Positions 1 through 8,354 of a stretch of 64,000 nucleotides of DNA are shown one piece after another; the stretch's first letter is position 1; each line of letters starts with the position of its first letter. The notes beneath the pieces are model-generated. The model worked only from the letters and a program-made list of their open reading frames with translations, did no database searches and was not told where the DNA came from. This stretch comes from Oscillospiraceae bacterium (lineage in GTDB: Bacteria; Bacillota; Clostridia; Oscillospirales; Oscillospiraceae), in contig CAJTEA010000011.1 of the NCBI GenBank assembly GCA_910575265.1, positions 53,571 through 117,570 of the forward strand, read 5' to 3'. The position numbers were made by a program, and so were the translations under genes.

Positions 1-1287
1 GATATCAAAGCGGATAAGGTCCAAAAGCTCTATGTCTACCGCCTGGACCGCTTCTCCCGCTCTGTGGCCGATTTCGGGCGGCTGTGGGAGATGCTCCAGG
101 AGCATAATGTGGAGTTTGTCTCGGTCAATGAGAACTTTGATACCTCAACCCCCATGGGGCGAGCCATGCTTCACATCATCATGGTGTTCGCACAATTGGA
201 GCGGGAAACCACCGCTGAGCGGGTACGGGACAACTATTACCGCCGGGCCTCCTTGGGCTCCTGGCCTGGCGGCCCCGCCCCCTATGGCTTCGACATCGGG
301 CGCCAGCAAACCTCAGATGGACGCTCTGTTCCCTCCCTGATTGTCAACGAAAACGCGGACATCGTGCTCCGCATCTTTGAGGAATATGCTGTTGAGGGGA
401 TGTCGCTGGGCCTGTTGGCCCGTAAGCTGACCGGTCAGGGCATCCACGGTCCCAAGCGGGATACTTGGGACAATGTGACCCTCTCCCGCATCCTTCACAA
501 CCCGACCTACGCCATAGCCGATGAACAGGTCCGGCTCTATCTTCTGGGCAAGGGGGCTAATATCACCTCGCCCGCCGAACACTTTGACGGAGTCCATGGA
601 GTTCTGTTGGTGGGCAAGAGAAAAGCCTCTGACCGAAAATACACCAATCTGAAGGACCACTCCGCCTCAGTCATGAACAGTCAGGGGATCGTTCCCTCTG
701 ACCTCTGGCTGCGCTGTCAGCTCAAGCTGGACAGCAACCGCCAGTTGGGCAACAGCGGGAAGGGCACTTATACCTGGCTCTCTGGTCTGCTGAAATGCGC
801 CAAATGCGGCTACAGTCTCAAGGTCATCTCGGACAAGCCTCACCGCTGGCTGGCCTGCAGCGGGCGGTACAATCTCTCCCACTGCGACGCCAGCATTCAC
901 GTCAAGCTCGCGGAACTGGAAGAAATCATCACCGCGGAAATCACGAAAATGTTAGACGAATGTCCATCGGAATCCCCAGAGATTCAAGAAAACAATTTGT
1001 ATTCCAGACAGTTAGAAGAAATCGACAGAAAGGCGGATCGTCTGATTGACGCCTTCGCGGAGAGCTCGGATATCCCTCCCGCCTATCTCCAGCGGTCACT
1101 GGTCCGGCTGGAACAGGAACGTCAAACAATTCTGGAGGCGCGGCGCCGTGAGCAAAATCGTCCAGTCATGCCCGCTGTTTTGGACTTTCCCTCCCTCGGT
1201 TTTGAGGAGAAAAAGGCTGTTGCCGCTCGGTTTATCCGTCGGATAGAGGTCGCCGAACATTCCGCTGAGATCATTTGGAATGTTTAA
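1..1287 (+). CDS. large serine recombinase, 5' end outside window
   Basis: Site-specific recombinase of the serine resolvase/invertase family, which cuts and rejoins DNA at att-type sites. The frame is open from base 1 and the visible 428 residues begin inside the catalytic domain: YRLDRFSRSV is the conserved arginine-rich active-site stretch, so the nucleophilic serine lies upstream of the window. A Recombinase domain follows (about residues 100-240), then a zinc-ribbon with CAKCG and a second cysteine pair (about 260-300), then a charged coiled-coil segment (about 320-390) typical of large serine integrases. The GTG at 64 is internal to the conserved motif and is not the start. It sits next to a decayed helicase fragment, suggesting the end of an integrative element. 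Family call is firm; element type is inferred. Confidence 0.9.
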   Translation, partial: DIKADKVQKLYVYRLDRFSRSVADFGRLWEMLQEHNVEFVSVNENFDTSTPMGRAMLHIIMVFAQLERETTAERVRDNYYRRASLGSWPGGPAPYGFDIGRQQTSDGRSVPSLIVNENADIVLRIFEEYAVEGMSLGLLARKLTGQGIHGPKRDTWDNVTLSRILHNPTYAIADEQVRLYLLGKGANITSPAEHFDGVHGVLLVGKRKASDRKYTNLKDHSASVMNSQGIVPSDLWLRCQLKLDSNRQLGNSGKGTYTWLSGLLKCAKCGYSLKVISDKPHRWLACSGRYNLSHCDASIHVKLAELEEIITAEITKMLDECPSESPEIQENNLYSRQLEEIDRKADRLIDAFAESSDIPPAYLQRSLVRLEQERQTILEARRREQNRPVMPAVLDFPSLGFEEKKAVAARFIRRIEVAEHSAEIIWNV

Positions 1288-1305
1288 GCCAAAAAATCAG
1301 GAGGA

Positions 1306-1600
1306 ATGGAATTGTATTGTTCAGAAGATAAACAAGGGATGTATATCCTCCGCGCCATGGAGAATGTCTCGCCCAACGGCGACGCTTATACGGCAGCTGA
1401 AGCTCTCTTCAAGGTCTGCCAGCGCAATGACCGCCGGCTCTCCTACCCCGCTTTTCGGGAGAACCTCGCTTTTTGCTTCACAAGGGCTTGCTCCGCCTGA
1501 AAGGCCAGCGCCTGTACACGAATTGCAACTGGCGGTGTGCGCAGTCCGCCGCGTCCAGACTCGCTTGCCCTGGGCGTCCCCAATATCACGCTAAGACAAA
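1306..1600 (+). pseudogene. frameshifted remnant of a RecD-like ATP-dependent helicase
   Basis: A start at 1306 directly abuts AGGAGGA. The frame runs 64 codons to a stop at 1498-1500. It contains AEALFKVCQRNDRRLSYPAF and then breaks at a run of five T (1470-1474). Adding one base there restores a frame reading NLAFLLHKGLLRLKGQRLYT, which resembles the N-terminal part of RecD-like helicases carried on integrative elements. No helicase motifs follow, so only a short N-terminal piece survives. It lies just downstream of the recombinase and is probably element debris. The family assignment rests on memory of that local pattern and is moderate. Confidence 0.45.
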
Positions 1601-1790
1601 TCACCCCCGATTCCTCAGTGGCGCTGCCAGATAGACGCCGCCCCTCGCGGGATGACACCAGCGGACGCGGAACATGATGGCACGCGACCTCCCGCGCCCT
1701 TTTTCTCTCCAGTTATTATGACTTGAAACAAACATTTGAATGGGCTATAATGAGTCGAGAATTTATATCTGTGCTGGTGGGGGGATTGAT

Positions 1791-4064
1791 TTGCAGAAGA
1801 AAGTGTGCCGTTCGATTAAAGATTTTTTCCGCTTTAACAGCACATTTTTCGCCACGTTTACCGTGGTCCTTGTGCTGTTCTCCCTCCTGCTCGGGGCATT
1901 TATGTTCTACACGCTTTACGCCGAGAATAAATCTTTGAGCCAAAACGCGGAGGTCTCCCAGCTGAATGTGCTAAAAACCACCAGCACCGCGGTGGAGCTG
2001 ACCTTGCAGGATTTGCAGCTGCTGATGAACCAGACCATTTGGTCCAAGGAGTTTACCAGCGCGATTATAAACTCCAGTTCTGAAAATTACTCCAGGACTT
2101 CCTATATCGTCACCCAGCTGGCCCAGATCGCCAAGGACTACCCATATATTAAGCGGGCTTACCTCTATATCCCCACCGCGCACTCTGTGTACAGCTCAGA
2201 TCTGTCCTATCTCTCCGCCAACGACTCCTTCGACCCGCTCTTTCAGGACCCGGAATCCATCATCGAATTTTCCAGCACCCGTCTGTCCGGCTCTACTGAC
2301 TCTCTCTGCATCAAGCAGATCGATGGCCGCCCGCTCCTGTTTCAGCATCTGTATCCCGACTATCTCAACAGCATTGGCGTCCTGATCTTTGAGTTTGATA
2401 TCTCGGCCCTGGGCCTTCTGGTAGCCCAGGCCGGGGAGGAGCAGCCCGATCTCTGCTATGTGTTCGACCCCACCGGCCGGCAGATTTTTACCAGCCAGGC
2501 CCCGGAGGATATTCTTCAACAGGCCCAGGACATTCCAGGGGGTGCCGAGGGCGTTCTGGAGGGCCCGGACGGCTCGCTGTATTTTTACTCCCGCTCCGCA
2601 CAGACGGACTGGCTGTACATGACGCGGACCGGCCCGGAAGCCTTTCAGTTTCTGCCCTCCTTCCGGCGGGTGCTGACAATGGGGTTGCTGATGCTGCTGT
2701 TGGGACTGTTTATCTCCTTCCAGATCGCCTTCCGCGCCAACCGCCCCATCCGCAGCTTGCTGGGGATGCTGGCTGAATCTAACGCCGATATACATGACGC
2801 GGAAAATGAGATCGACTACCTCGCGAAAACCTACAACAGCACTTCCGAACAGAACTCCCATCTCCGGCAGGCTATCGCGAACATCACCCCCATGGTGCTT
2901 GAACCGCTTTTCATCAGCATCCTGGCCGGAAAGGCGCCCTCCGGCGCCGAAATCCAGAGCACTCTGGACAGTCTGGGGAACCCCATCTCCCCCAACGCGA
3001 AGTATCTGGCGGTGGTCATCGATATTACCGAACGAAACGGCTCCAGGCTTCAGGCCCTGGAGGCCAACCTGATTCTGCTCCAGATCCGGGATATCCTGCA
3101 CCAGAGGCTCCCTGGTGATTACCACGGATTTTTGATCTCCAAAGATGACCAGTTTCTCTCCCTTATCCTGGTCATTCCGCCTGAGGACGGGGAGGTCTCC
3201 ATCAACCAGGCTGTGCTGCGCCTCTGCCGCGCTTTGGACAAGCTGAGCGCCGCCGCCTTCTGCGACATCCAGTGGAGCTGCGGCAAAATCTACACCTACA
3301 TCAAGGATGTGCGATACTCCTATCTGGACGCACGGAAGAGTCTGGACCGGCGGCGGTTCTACGGCCAGCAGGAAAACGAGGAGTTTTCCATCCCGCTCCA
3401 GGCCTCCTACTTTGAGCAGGCCAAGCTGATTTTCCACTCCATGCGTGACAAACAGCCCCAAATGGCCAGGACGCTTGCCAGCGAATTAACCAAAACAATT
3501 GCCGCGGAGTATCCGGAATCTGCCGCCTGCCTGTCCCAGTATGAGATATATGTGGACACCTTGCTGGAGATCGCCGGCGCGATGAATGTCAGCAGCACGG
3601 AGGAGCTGTCCGTCCGCAAGGAGGCTTTCTTGCGCGCCCTGCGCCAAAGCGGCGGCGTCCCCCAGATGTCCCAGGCTGTCTCAGACTTCTGCGGGGAGAT
3701 TCTGGATATTTTTGAACGGCGCAATTACAAAAAGGCCGCCCAGCATATCAGCCGCATCCAGGAGTATATCCACGCTAACTATTCCAACTGCAACCTCTCC
3801 CAAAATATTGTGGCGGAGGAAATTGGGATCAGCCCCGCCTACCTGAGCCGGCTGTTCAAGCAGGAAATGGGCACCTCCTTCACTGAATATATCAACAACG
3901 TCCGCCTGGAGCAGGCCAAGCAGCTTCTGATTTCTTCTCAGCTCTTGATTAAGGATATCGCCTATCAGACAGGCTTCAACTCCCTTCAGAACTTTTTCCG
4001 GATTTTTAAAAAGAACATCGGCATTTCTCCAGGAGAATACCGAAGAGAACACATGAATCAGTAG
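1791..4064 (+). CDS. membrane-anchored AraC-family transcriptional regulator
   Basis: One-component transmembrane regulator of about 757 residues. A first membrane segment lies at about residues 17-43 (TVVLVLFSLLLGAFMFYTLY), an extracytoplasmic sensing region of Cache type at about 45-290, and a second membrane segment at about 293-313. A cytoplasmic linker follows, then a C-terminal AraC-type double helix-turn-helix (about 652-755; VAEEIGISPAYLSRLFKQEM and IAYQTGFNSLQNFFRIFKK). I chose the TTG at 1791 because a G-rich ribosome binding site lies at 1776-1784; an in-frame ATG at 1740 has none. Regulators of this design usually sit beside the transporter they control, so it probably senses an external ligand and activates the TRAP operon that starts about 230 bases downstream. 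Confidence 0.85.
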   Translation: MQKKVCRSIKDFFRFNSTFFATFTVVLVLFSLLLGAFMFYTLYAENKSLSQNAEVSQLNVLKTTSTAVELTLQDLQLLMNQTIWSKEFTSAIINSSSENYSRTSYIVTQLAQIAKDYPYIKRAYLYIPTAHSVYSSDLSYLSANDSFDPLFQDPESIIEFSSTRLSGSTDSLCIKQIDGRPLLFQHLYPDYLNSIGVLIFEFDISALGLLVAQAGEEQPDLCYVFDPTGRQIFTSQAPEDILQQAQDIPGGAEGVLEGPDGSLYFYSRSAQTDWLYMTRTGPEAFQFLPSFRRVLTMGLLMLLLGLFISFQIAFRANRPIRSLLGMLAESNADIHDAENEIDYLAKTYNSTSEQNSHLRQAIANITPMVLEPLFISILAGKAPSGAEIQSTLDSLGNPISPNAKYLAVVIDITERNGSRLQALEANLILLQIRDILHQRLPGDYHGFLISKDDQFLSLILVIPPEDGEVSINQAVLRLCRALDKLSAAAFCDIQWSCGKIYTYIKDVRYSYLDARKSLDRRRFYGQQENEEFSIPLQASYFEQAKLIFHSMRDKQPQMARTLASELTKTIAAEYPESAACLSQYEIYVDTLLEIAGAMNVSSTEELSVRKEAFLRALRQSGGVPQMSQAVSDFCGEILDIFERRNYKKAAQHISRIQEYIHANYSNCNLSQNIVAEEIGISPAYLSRLFKQEMGTSFTEYINNVRLEQAKQLLISSQLLIKDIAYQTGFNSLQNFFRIFKKNIGISPGEYRREHMNQ

Positions 4065-4076
4065 CATGGACGGCGC

Positions 4077-4105
4077 AGCGGCATCCCGGTTGGGGTGCCG
4101 CTTTT
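4077..4105 (+). terminator. probable terminator after the AraC-type regulator gene
   Basis: The arms AGCGGCATCCC and GGGTGCCGCT pair with one bulged T and are followed by TTTTCT. It lies 12 bases after the regulator stop codon and separates it from the TRAP operon. Confidence 0.55.
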
Positions 4106-4195
4106 CTGCCGCAAAAACGCAGTATCTTTTTTTGTGGTTTATCTCATATTTTGTTTTTTTGCCCCGATCTGAGATTTTACCGCAAGTTTATATCA

Positions 4196-4224
4196 TTGAA
4201 ATTTTATCTATATTGTTCTACACT
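4196..4224 (+). promoter_or_regulatory. putative sigma-A-type promoter of the TRAP operon
   Basis: TTGAAA at 4196-4201 and TACACT at 4219-4224 are separated by exactly 17 bases, in an AT-rich stretch about 70 bases before the DctQ start. The imperfect -10 fits a promoter that needs an activator such as the upstream AraC-type protein; that link is inferred. Confidence 0.45.
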
Positions 4225-4294
4225 GAGGAGCAGTTAGAGGGCCCCGACTGGCAAAATCAACAATTTTTTGTATGAAAGGAAGTGTGATGAAGCG

Positions 4295-4795
4295 GTGCAA
4301 AAAATTATTAAACATCTGGATGAGCATCTGGAAGAATATCTCCTGGCCTTTCTTCTGGTGATACTAACATCAGTCATGTTCCTGCAAATTATCATGCGTT
4401 ATATTTTTCGCCATCCCTTCTCCTGGCCGGAAGAGTTGTGCCGGTATTGTTTTGTGTACTTCACCTTTTTGACCTTTTCGTACTGCGTCAAGAATGATTC
4501 CATGCTGCGCCTGGACATCATCCGTGAACTGCTCCCCAAAAAGCTGTGGTCTGTTTTACAGCTGTTTGTACAGGTCGTTTCCCTGGTATTTTTTGTAATC
4601 ATGTTTATCAACTCCCTGTCCCTTATTGCATCCATTCAAAAAACCGCCCGTGTCAGCCCGGCACTGGGCATCCCCTATACGTACATCTACCTGTCCACTG
4701 TAATCAGCTTCGCGTTGGCGGTGGCGCGCTGCGTCCAGGTTCTCCTGCGTCCTGTGTATGCCCGCTTCCTGAGCGGAAAGGGGGAGCCAGATTGA
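4295..4795 (+). CDS. TRAP transporter small permease (DctQ family)
   Basis: Small four-helix membrane subunit of a tripartite ATP-independent periplasmic (TRAP) transporter, which uses a sodium or proton gradient to import organic acids. The protein of about 166 residues has hydrophobic segments near residues 15-35, 50-70, 85-110 and 125-150. FSWPEELCRY is the conserved DctQ loop (family pattern PF.W.EE..R). GTG 4295 is preferred because AAAGGAAG lies about 12 bases upstream; an in-frame TTG at 4268 has no ribosome binding site. Its stop codon overlaps the DctM start, so the two subunits are translationally coupled. Confidence 0.88.
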   Translation: MQKIIKHLDEHLEEYLLAFLLVILTSVMFLQIIMRYIFRHPFSWPEELCRYCFVYFTFLTFSYCVKNDSMLRLDIIRELLPKKLWSVLQLFVQVVSLVFFVIMFINSLSLIASIQKTARVSPALGIPYTYIYLSTVISFALAVARCVQVLLRPVYARFLSGKGEPD

Positions 4796-6084
4796 CCGTT
4801 GTCCTATTTGTTCTGTTTATCGCCTGCCTGGTGCTCTCCTTCCCCGTTGCCACCGCGATGGGTCTCGCCGCCATCGCGCCCGGCCTGATCCAGCCCTCCT
4901 TCTCCGCCGATATCGTGTATGTGATCCGGGCCATGGTAGTGGGAATTGACGCGACACCGATTCTGGCGATCCCGCTGTTCATCATGTCCGGAACCATTAT
5001 GGCCCAGGGGGGTATCTCCGGAAAGCTGTTTGACGTGTTCGCCTACTTTTTGGGCAACAAAACCGGCGGGCTTCCCTGTGCCGTCGTAGTCACCTGCCTG
5101 TTCTATGGGGCAATTTCCGGCTCCGGACCGGCCACCTGCGCCGCAGTGGGCGCGATGACAATCCCCCTTCTGGTTTCCCTCGGATATGACCGGAGCTTCT
5201 GCTCCGCGATTGTCGCCACGGCCGGTGGGCTGGGCCTTATCATCCCGCCCAGCATCTCCTTTGTAAACTACGCCCTGGTCACGGGCACGTCGGTAACCGC
5301 CCTGTTTTCCGCCGGTATTCTGCCCGGCTGTCTGATTGCCCTGCTTCTAATGGGTTACTGCTATTTTTACTGCCGTTTCCATGGGGAGGACCGCGCAAAA
5401 ATTATGGCAAACTGGAACAAGCTGCACAGCCAGAGCTTTTTCCAGGTGCTGAAGGAGGGCTTCTGGGCTCTGCTTACCCCGGTCATTATCCTGGGTGGCA
5501 TATACAGCGGTATCTTTTCCCCTACGGAGGCGGCCTGTATTTCCGTGGTCTACGCCATCATCGTTTCCGTGTTTATCTACCGCTCGGTCACATTCGCGGG
5601 CCTTGGAACGCTGCTGGTAGAATCCGTTAAGTCCTGCGCGCCGCTGTGCGCGCTGCTGGCCCTGGCCACGGCGTTCAGCCGGGTTCTCACCCTGCTGAAC
5701 GCTCCCCAGACACTGGCCGAATTCATCTCCAGCAGCATTCAGAGCAAGGTCTCCTTCCTGCTCCTGCTCAACGCGGCTCTGCTGATTCTGGGTATGTTCA
5801 TTGACGGCGCGCCCGCAATTCTGATTCTGTCCCCGCTGCTGATGCCAATTGCGAAGAACTACGGCATTAATCCTGTCCATCTGGGTATCGTAATTGTGTG
5901 CAACCTGACCATTGGCCTGGCCTCCCCGCCCTTCGGCCTGAACCTATTCGTAGCCAGCACCACCAGCGGCGCGTCGGTGGTGGAAATCAGCAGGAAGGTC
6001 ATCCCCTTCATTATCATGTTCCTGGCCGCGCTGATCCTTATTACCTTTATTCCCCAGATTTCTCTGTTCCTGGTTAAAGCGTAA
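4792..6084 (+). CDS. TRAP transporter large permease (DctM family)
   Basis: Large membrane subunit of the TRAP transporter, forming the transport pathway. The 430-residue protein is hydrophobic along its whole length and carries DctM signatures: AIPLFIMSGTIMAQGGIS, GAISGSGPATCAAVGAMTIP and GLGLIIPPSISFVNYALVTG. The TTG at 4792 overlaps the DctQ stop (TTGA) and has AGGGGGAG about six bases upstream. Open sequence continues upstream in the same frame through dctQ but only as overlap. Length is normal for DctM. The substrate cannot be read from the permease. Confidence 0.92.
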   Translation: MTVVLFVLFIACLVLSFPVATAMGLAAIAPGLIQPSFSADIVYVIRAMVVGIDATPILAIPLFIMSGTIMAQGGISGKLFDVFAYFLGNKTGGLPCAVVVTCLFYGAISGSGPATCAAVGAMTIPLLVSLGYDRSFCSAIVATAGGLGLIIPPSISFVNYALVTGTSVTALFSAGILPGCLIALLLMGYCYFYCRFHGEDRAKIMANWNKLHSQSFFQVLKEGFWALLTPVIILGGIYSGIFSPTEAACISVVYAIIVSVFIYRSVTFAGLGTLLVESVKSCAPLCALLALATAFSRVLTLLNAPQTLAEFISSSIQSKVSFLLLLNAALLILGMFIDGAPAILILSPLLMPIAKNYGINPVHLGIVIVCNLTIGLASPPFGLNLFVASTTSGASVVEISRKVIPFIIMFLAALILITFIPQISLFLVKA

Positions 6085-6111
6085 CAAAATATTTTTTGGG
6101 AGGTAAATCAA

Positions 6112-7194
6112 ATGAAAAAAGTATTGACAAAAGCGGTTGCCATGACCACCATCTGCGTCCTTCTGCTGGCGTCCTGCGGCGGCAATTCACAGGGTGGCAG
6201 CGCGCAGAACGGCACATCCTCTTCCGGCTCGGAGCAGCCCTCATCCTCTTCCCAGCAGAATACCAATGCCCAGGCGGAGTATAACTTCACCATCGGCACC
6301 TCCGCCACCAATGATTCCGCCATCGGCAAAACCATGCGGTACGCCGCCGACTTGATCGAGGAGCGCACCGGAGGCCGCATTAAGATCACCTGCTATCCAG
6401 ACTCCGCTCTGGGTTCCGACGCGGAACTGGTGGAGGGTGTACAGTTGAACAACGTCACCATGGTGATTGGTAACACCGCTCCGCAGGTCACCTTTGTCCC
6501 TGACCTCGCTCTGTTTGACCTGCCCAACACGTACAACGACATCACCGTGGCCCAGACCGTGCTGTCCGGCTTCACGGAGAAGATGGCGTCCAGCTTTGAC
6601 GGAACAGACCTGCACCTCTGCCAGCTGTTCCCCACTGTGTTCCGCTATATGTCCTGCAACCGTGAGATCCGTACGATCGGGGACTTCAAGGACATCCGTA
6701 TCCGCACCATGACCAACAACAACCACATGGCCTACTGGAACGCGCTGGGCGCTGCCGCCACCCCTCTGGACTTCAGCGAGCTGTATATCGGCCTCCAGCA
6801 AAGTCTGGTTGACGCCCAGGAGAACCCCCTGGACATCTTCCTCAGCTCTAACTTTTACGAGCAGCAGGACTATGTGATCAACACCAAGCATCTGGCCTTT
6901 GTCGCCACCATCCTGATGAACCAGGGCGTTTGGGACAGCCTGCCCGCCGACCTGCAAGCCACGCTCAACGAGTGCTTCGCGGAAATCGGCGCCTACGCCA
7001 CCCAGACCGCCCAGGACGCCGAGGCTGAGAACCTGAAAATGGTGGAGGAGAAGGGCGTTACGGTGATCGAGCTGGACGAGGCGACCATTCACCAGATGAG
7101 AGAGGCCGCCGCCCCCGTCTACGAGATGGTCCGCGAGGCTGTGGGCTCCGAGCTGGTAGATGAGTACCTGGCCGCCATTGACGCCGCCGCGTAA
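6112..7194 (+). CDS. TRAP transporter substrate-binding lipoprotein (DctP family)
   Basis: Extracytoplasmic binding protein that delivers ligand to DctQM. The signal peptide ends in a lipobox with the lipidated cysteine at residue 22 (LLLASCGG). A serine-rich tether (about 23-52) follows, then the DctP fold. GDFKDIRIRTMTNNNHMAYW contains the conserved arginine region that binds substrate carboxylates in this family, and LYIGLQQSLVDAQENPL is the typical helix. The arginine at IRIRTM suggests an organic acid ligand. The start has a GGGAGG site 6-7 bases upstream. It lies 27 bases after dctM in the same operon. Confidence 0.92.
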   Translation: MKKVLTKAVAMTTICVLLLASCGGNSQGGSAQNGTSSSGSEQPSSSSQQNTNAQAEYNFTIGTSATNDSAIGKTMRYAADLIEERTGGRIKITCYPDSALGSDAELVEGVQLNNVTMVIGNTAPQVTFVPDLALFDLPNTYNDITVAQTVLSGFTEKMASSFDGTDLHLCQLFPTVFRYMSCNREIRTIGDFKDIRIRTMTNNNHMAYWNALGAAATPLDFSELYIGLQQSLVDAQENPLDIFLSSNFYEQQDYVINTKHLAFVATILMNQGVWDSLPADLQATLNECFAEIGAYATQTAQDAEAENLKMVEEKGVTVIELDEATIHQMREAAAPVYEMVREAVGSELVDEYLAAIDAAA

Positions 7195-7226
7195 TAAACC
7201 CGACCCGCACCGAAAGGAGCTCGCCC

Positions 7227-8048
7227 ATGTATCCAAGAAAAGACACCATCCCCATCCCACAGACCGCGTTTCAGGACAGCGGCGGCACGGTGGTCTACTG
7301 GCTGGCCGGCACAGGTTTCCTGATTCACAGCCACCGCCACAACATCCTCATTGACCCAGTGCTGACAGTCAAGCCGGATGACCCGTCGATGAGCGAAGCC
7401 GGTCTGCCCCTGAAAACGAACTATCCCATCTCCGCCGCTGAAATCCCTAAAAACTGCTATGTCCTGTATACCCACGCGGACGCAGACCATCTGGGGCCGG
7501 AGACCGCACGGATTCTGGCTGGAAAGGGCCTCACCATGATATGTGTCCCAGCGGTGTTTGAGCGCCTGGCCCGTCTGGGCGTCCCGCCGGAACAGATTAT
7601 TACACTGCGCGTTTATGAGAGCATGAAGGTTGGGGATATCCTGGTCGAGTCTACCCCCGCCGACCACCCCTGGCAGCTGAAGGATCTGGCCCGGGGCGGC
7701 CGTCCCTACCGCGCAGGAGAGTGCTGCGGCTATATTTTGAACGTGCCGGAGGGCCGGATGTTTTTCCCGGGAGATACTCGGCTGATGGAGGAGCATCTTC
7801 GAATCCCTGACATCGATCTGCTGGCCTTGGATGTCTCCACCTGCGAGTACCACCTGAATCATACCTCCGCCGCGGTGCTGGCTAACCACTTTGACCACGC
7901 GGTCCTGCTTCCCTTCCACTATGGCACCTATGACTGCCCCAACGTGGCGGCCTGGCGCGGTGAACCGGAGGAGATATATGCCAAGGTGACAAACGGGGAA
8001 ACCCGGGGGAAAATCCTGGCCCCAGGAGAGGAGTTCCTCTTCATGTGA
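7227..8048 (+). CDS. MBL-fold metallo-hydrolase, UlaG-like
   Basis: Metallo-beta-lactamase-fold hydrolase of 273 residues, probably cytoplasmic. The metal-binding signature THADADHLG lies at about residues 79-87. Further likely ligands are the aspartate in FFPGDTRL (about 181) and the histidine in LPFHYGTY (about 229). The compact domain resembles UlaG/YtnP-type hydrolases that open lactones or cleave phosphoesters. It lies 32 bases after the TRAP binding-protein gene, so it probably acts on the imported compound or a derivative; that role is inferred. AAGGAG precedes the start. Confidence 0.82.
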   Translation: MYPRKDTIPIPQTAFQDSGGTVVYWLAGTGFLIHSHRHNILIDPVLTVKPDDPSMSEAGLPLKTNYPISAAEIPKNCYVLYTHADADHLGPETARILAGKGLTMICVPAVFERLARLGVPPEQIITLRVYESMKVGDILVESTPADHPWQLKDLARGGRPYRAGECCGYILNVPEGRMFFPGDTRLMEEHLRIPDIDLLALDVSTCEYHLNHTSAAVLANHFDHAVLLPFHYGTYDCPNVAAWRGEPEEIYAKVTNGETRGKILAPGEEFLFM

Positions 8049-8098
8049 TGTGACCCGTTCCGGATTGAAAACGGTATTATAAAACAACAGAAGTAAAC

Positions 8099-8133
8099 AA
8101 TCCCTTCCCAGTTGTTAAAATCGGGAAGGGATT
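8099..8133 (+). terminator. inverted repeat ending the TRAP operon
   Basis: A perfect 11-bp stem, AATCCCTTCCC with GGGAAGGGATT, and a 13-base loop lie 50 bases after the MBL gene. The U-run is weak on both strands, so it may be bidirectional or rely on other factors. Confidence 0.5.
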
Positions 8134-8292
8134 CCTGTCTGTTATGAGAAAAAAGTGTCAGCCCATAGCGCGGCTTTCTCCGGACCCGGTGCCCTTTTTA
8201 TCAATCAGTCTGGAGCAGGGCGAACACGTCGTAGTGGACGTCATACCCGTTCATTTGATGGTTTGCGTTTTCCGCGTACTAGAAGATTTGAA

Positions 8293-8323
8293 TCGTGCCG
8301 CAGATACAATATCCGCGGCACGA
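8293..8323 (-). terminator. hairpin downstream of the first CitMHS transporter gene
   Basis: A nine-bp stem (TCGTGCCGC with GCGGCACGA) lies 32 bases beyond the stop of the minus-strand transporter gene. The minus-strand tail is only moderately T-rich, while the plus-strand side reads CGTTTTATCTTT, so it could serve both directions. Confidence 0.45.
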
Positions 8324-8354
8324 CGTTTTATCTTTCGCGACAGAGGTACACAAA

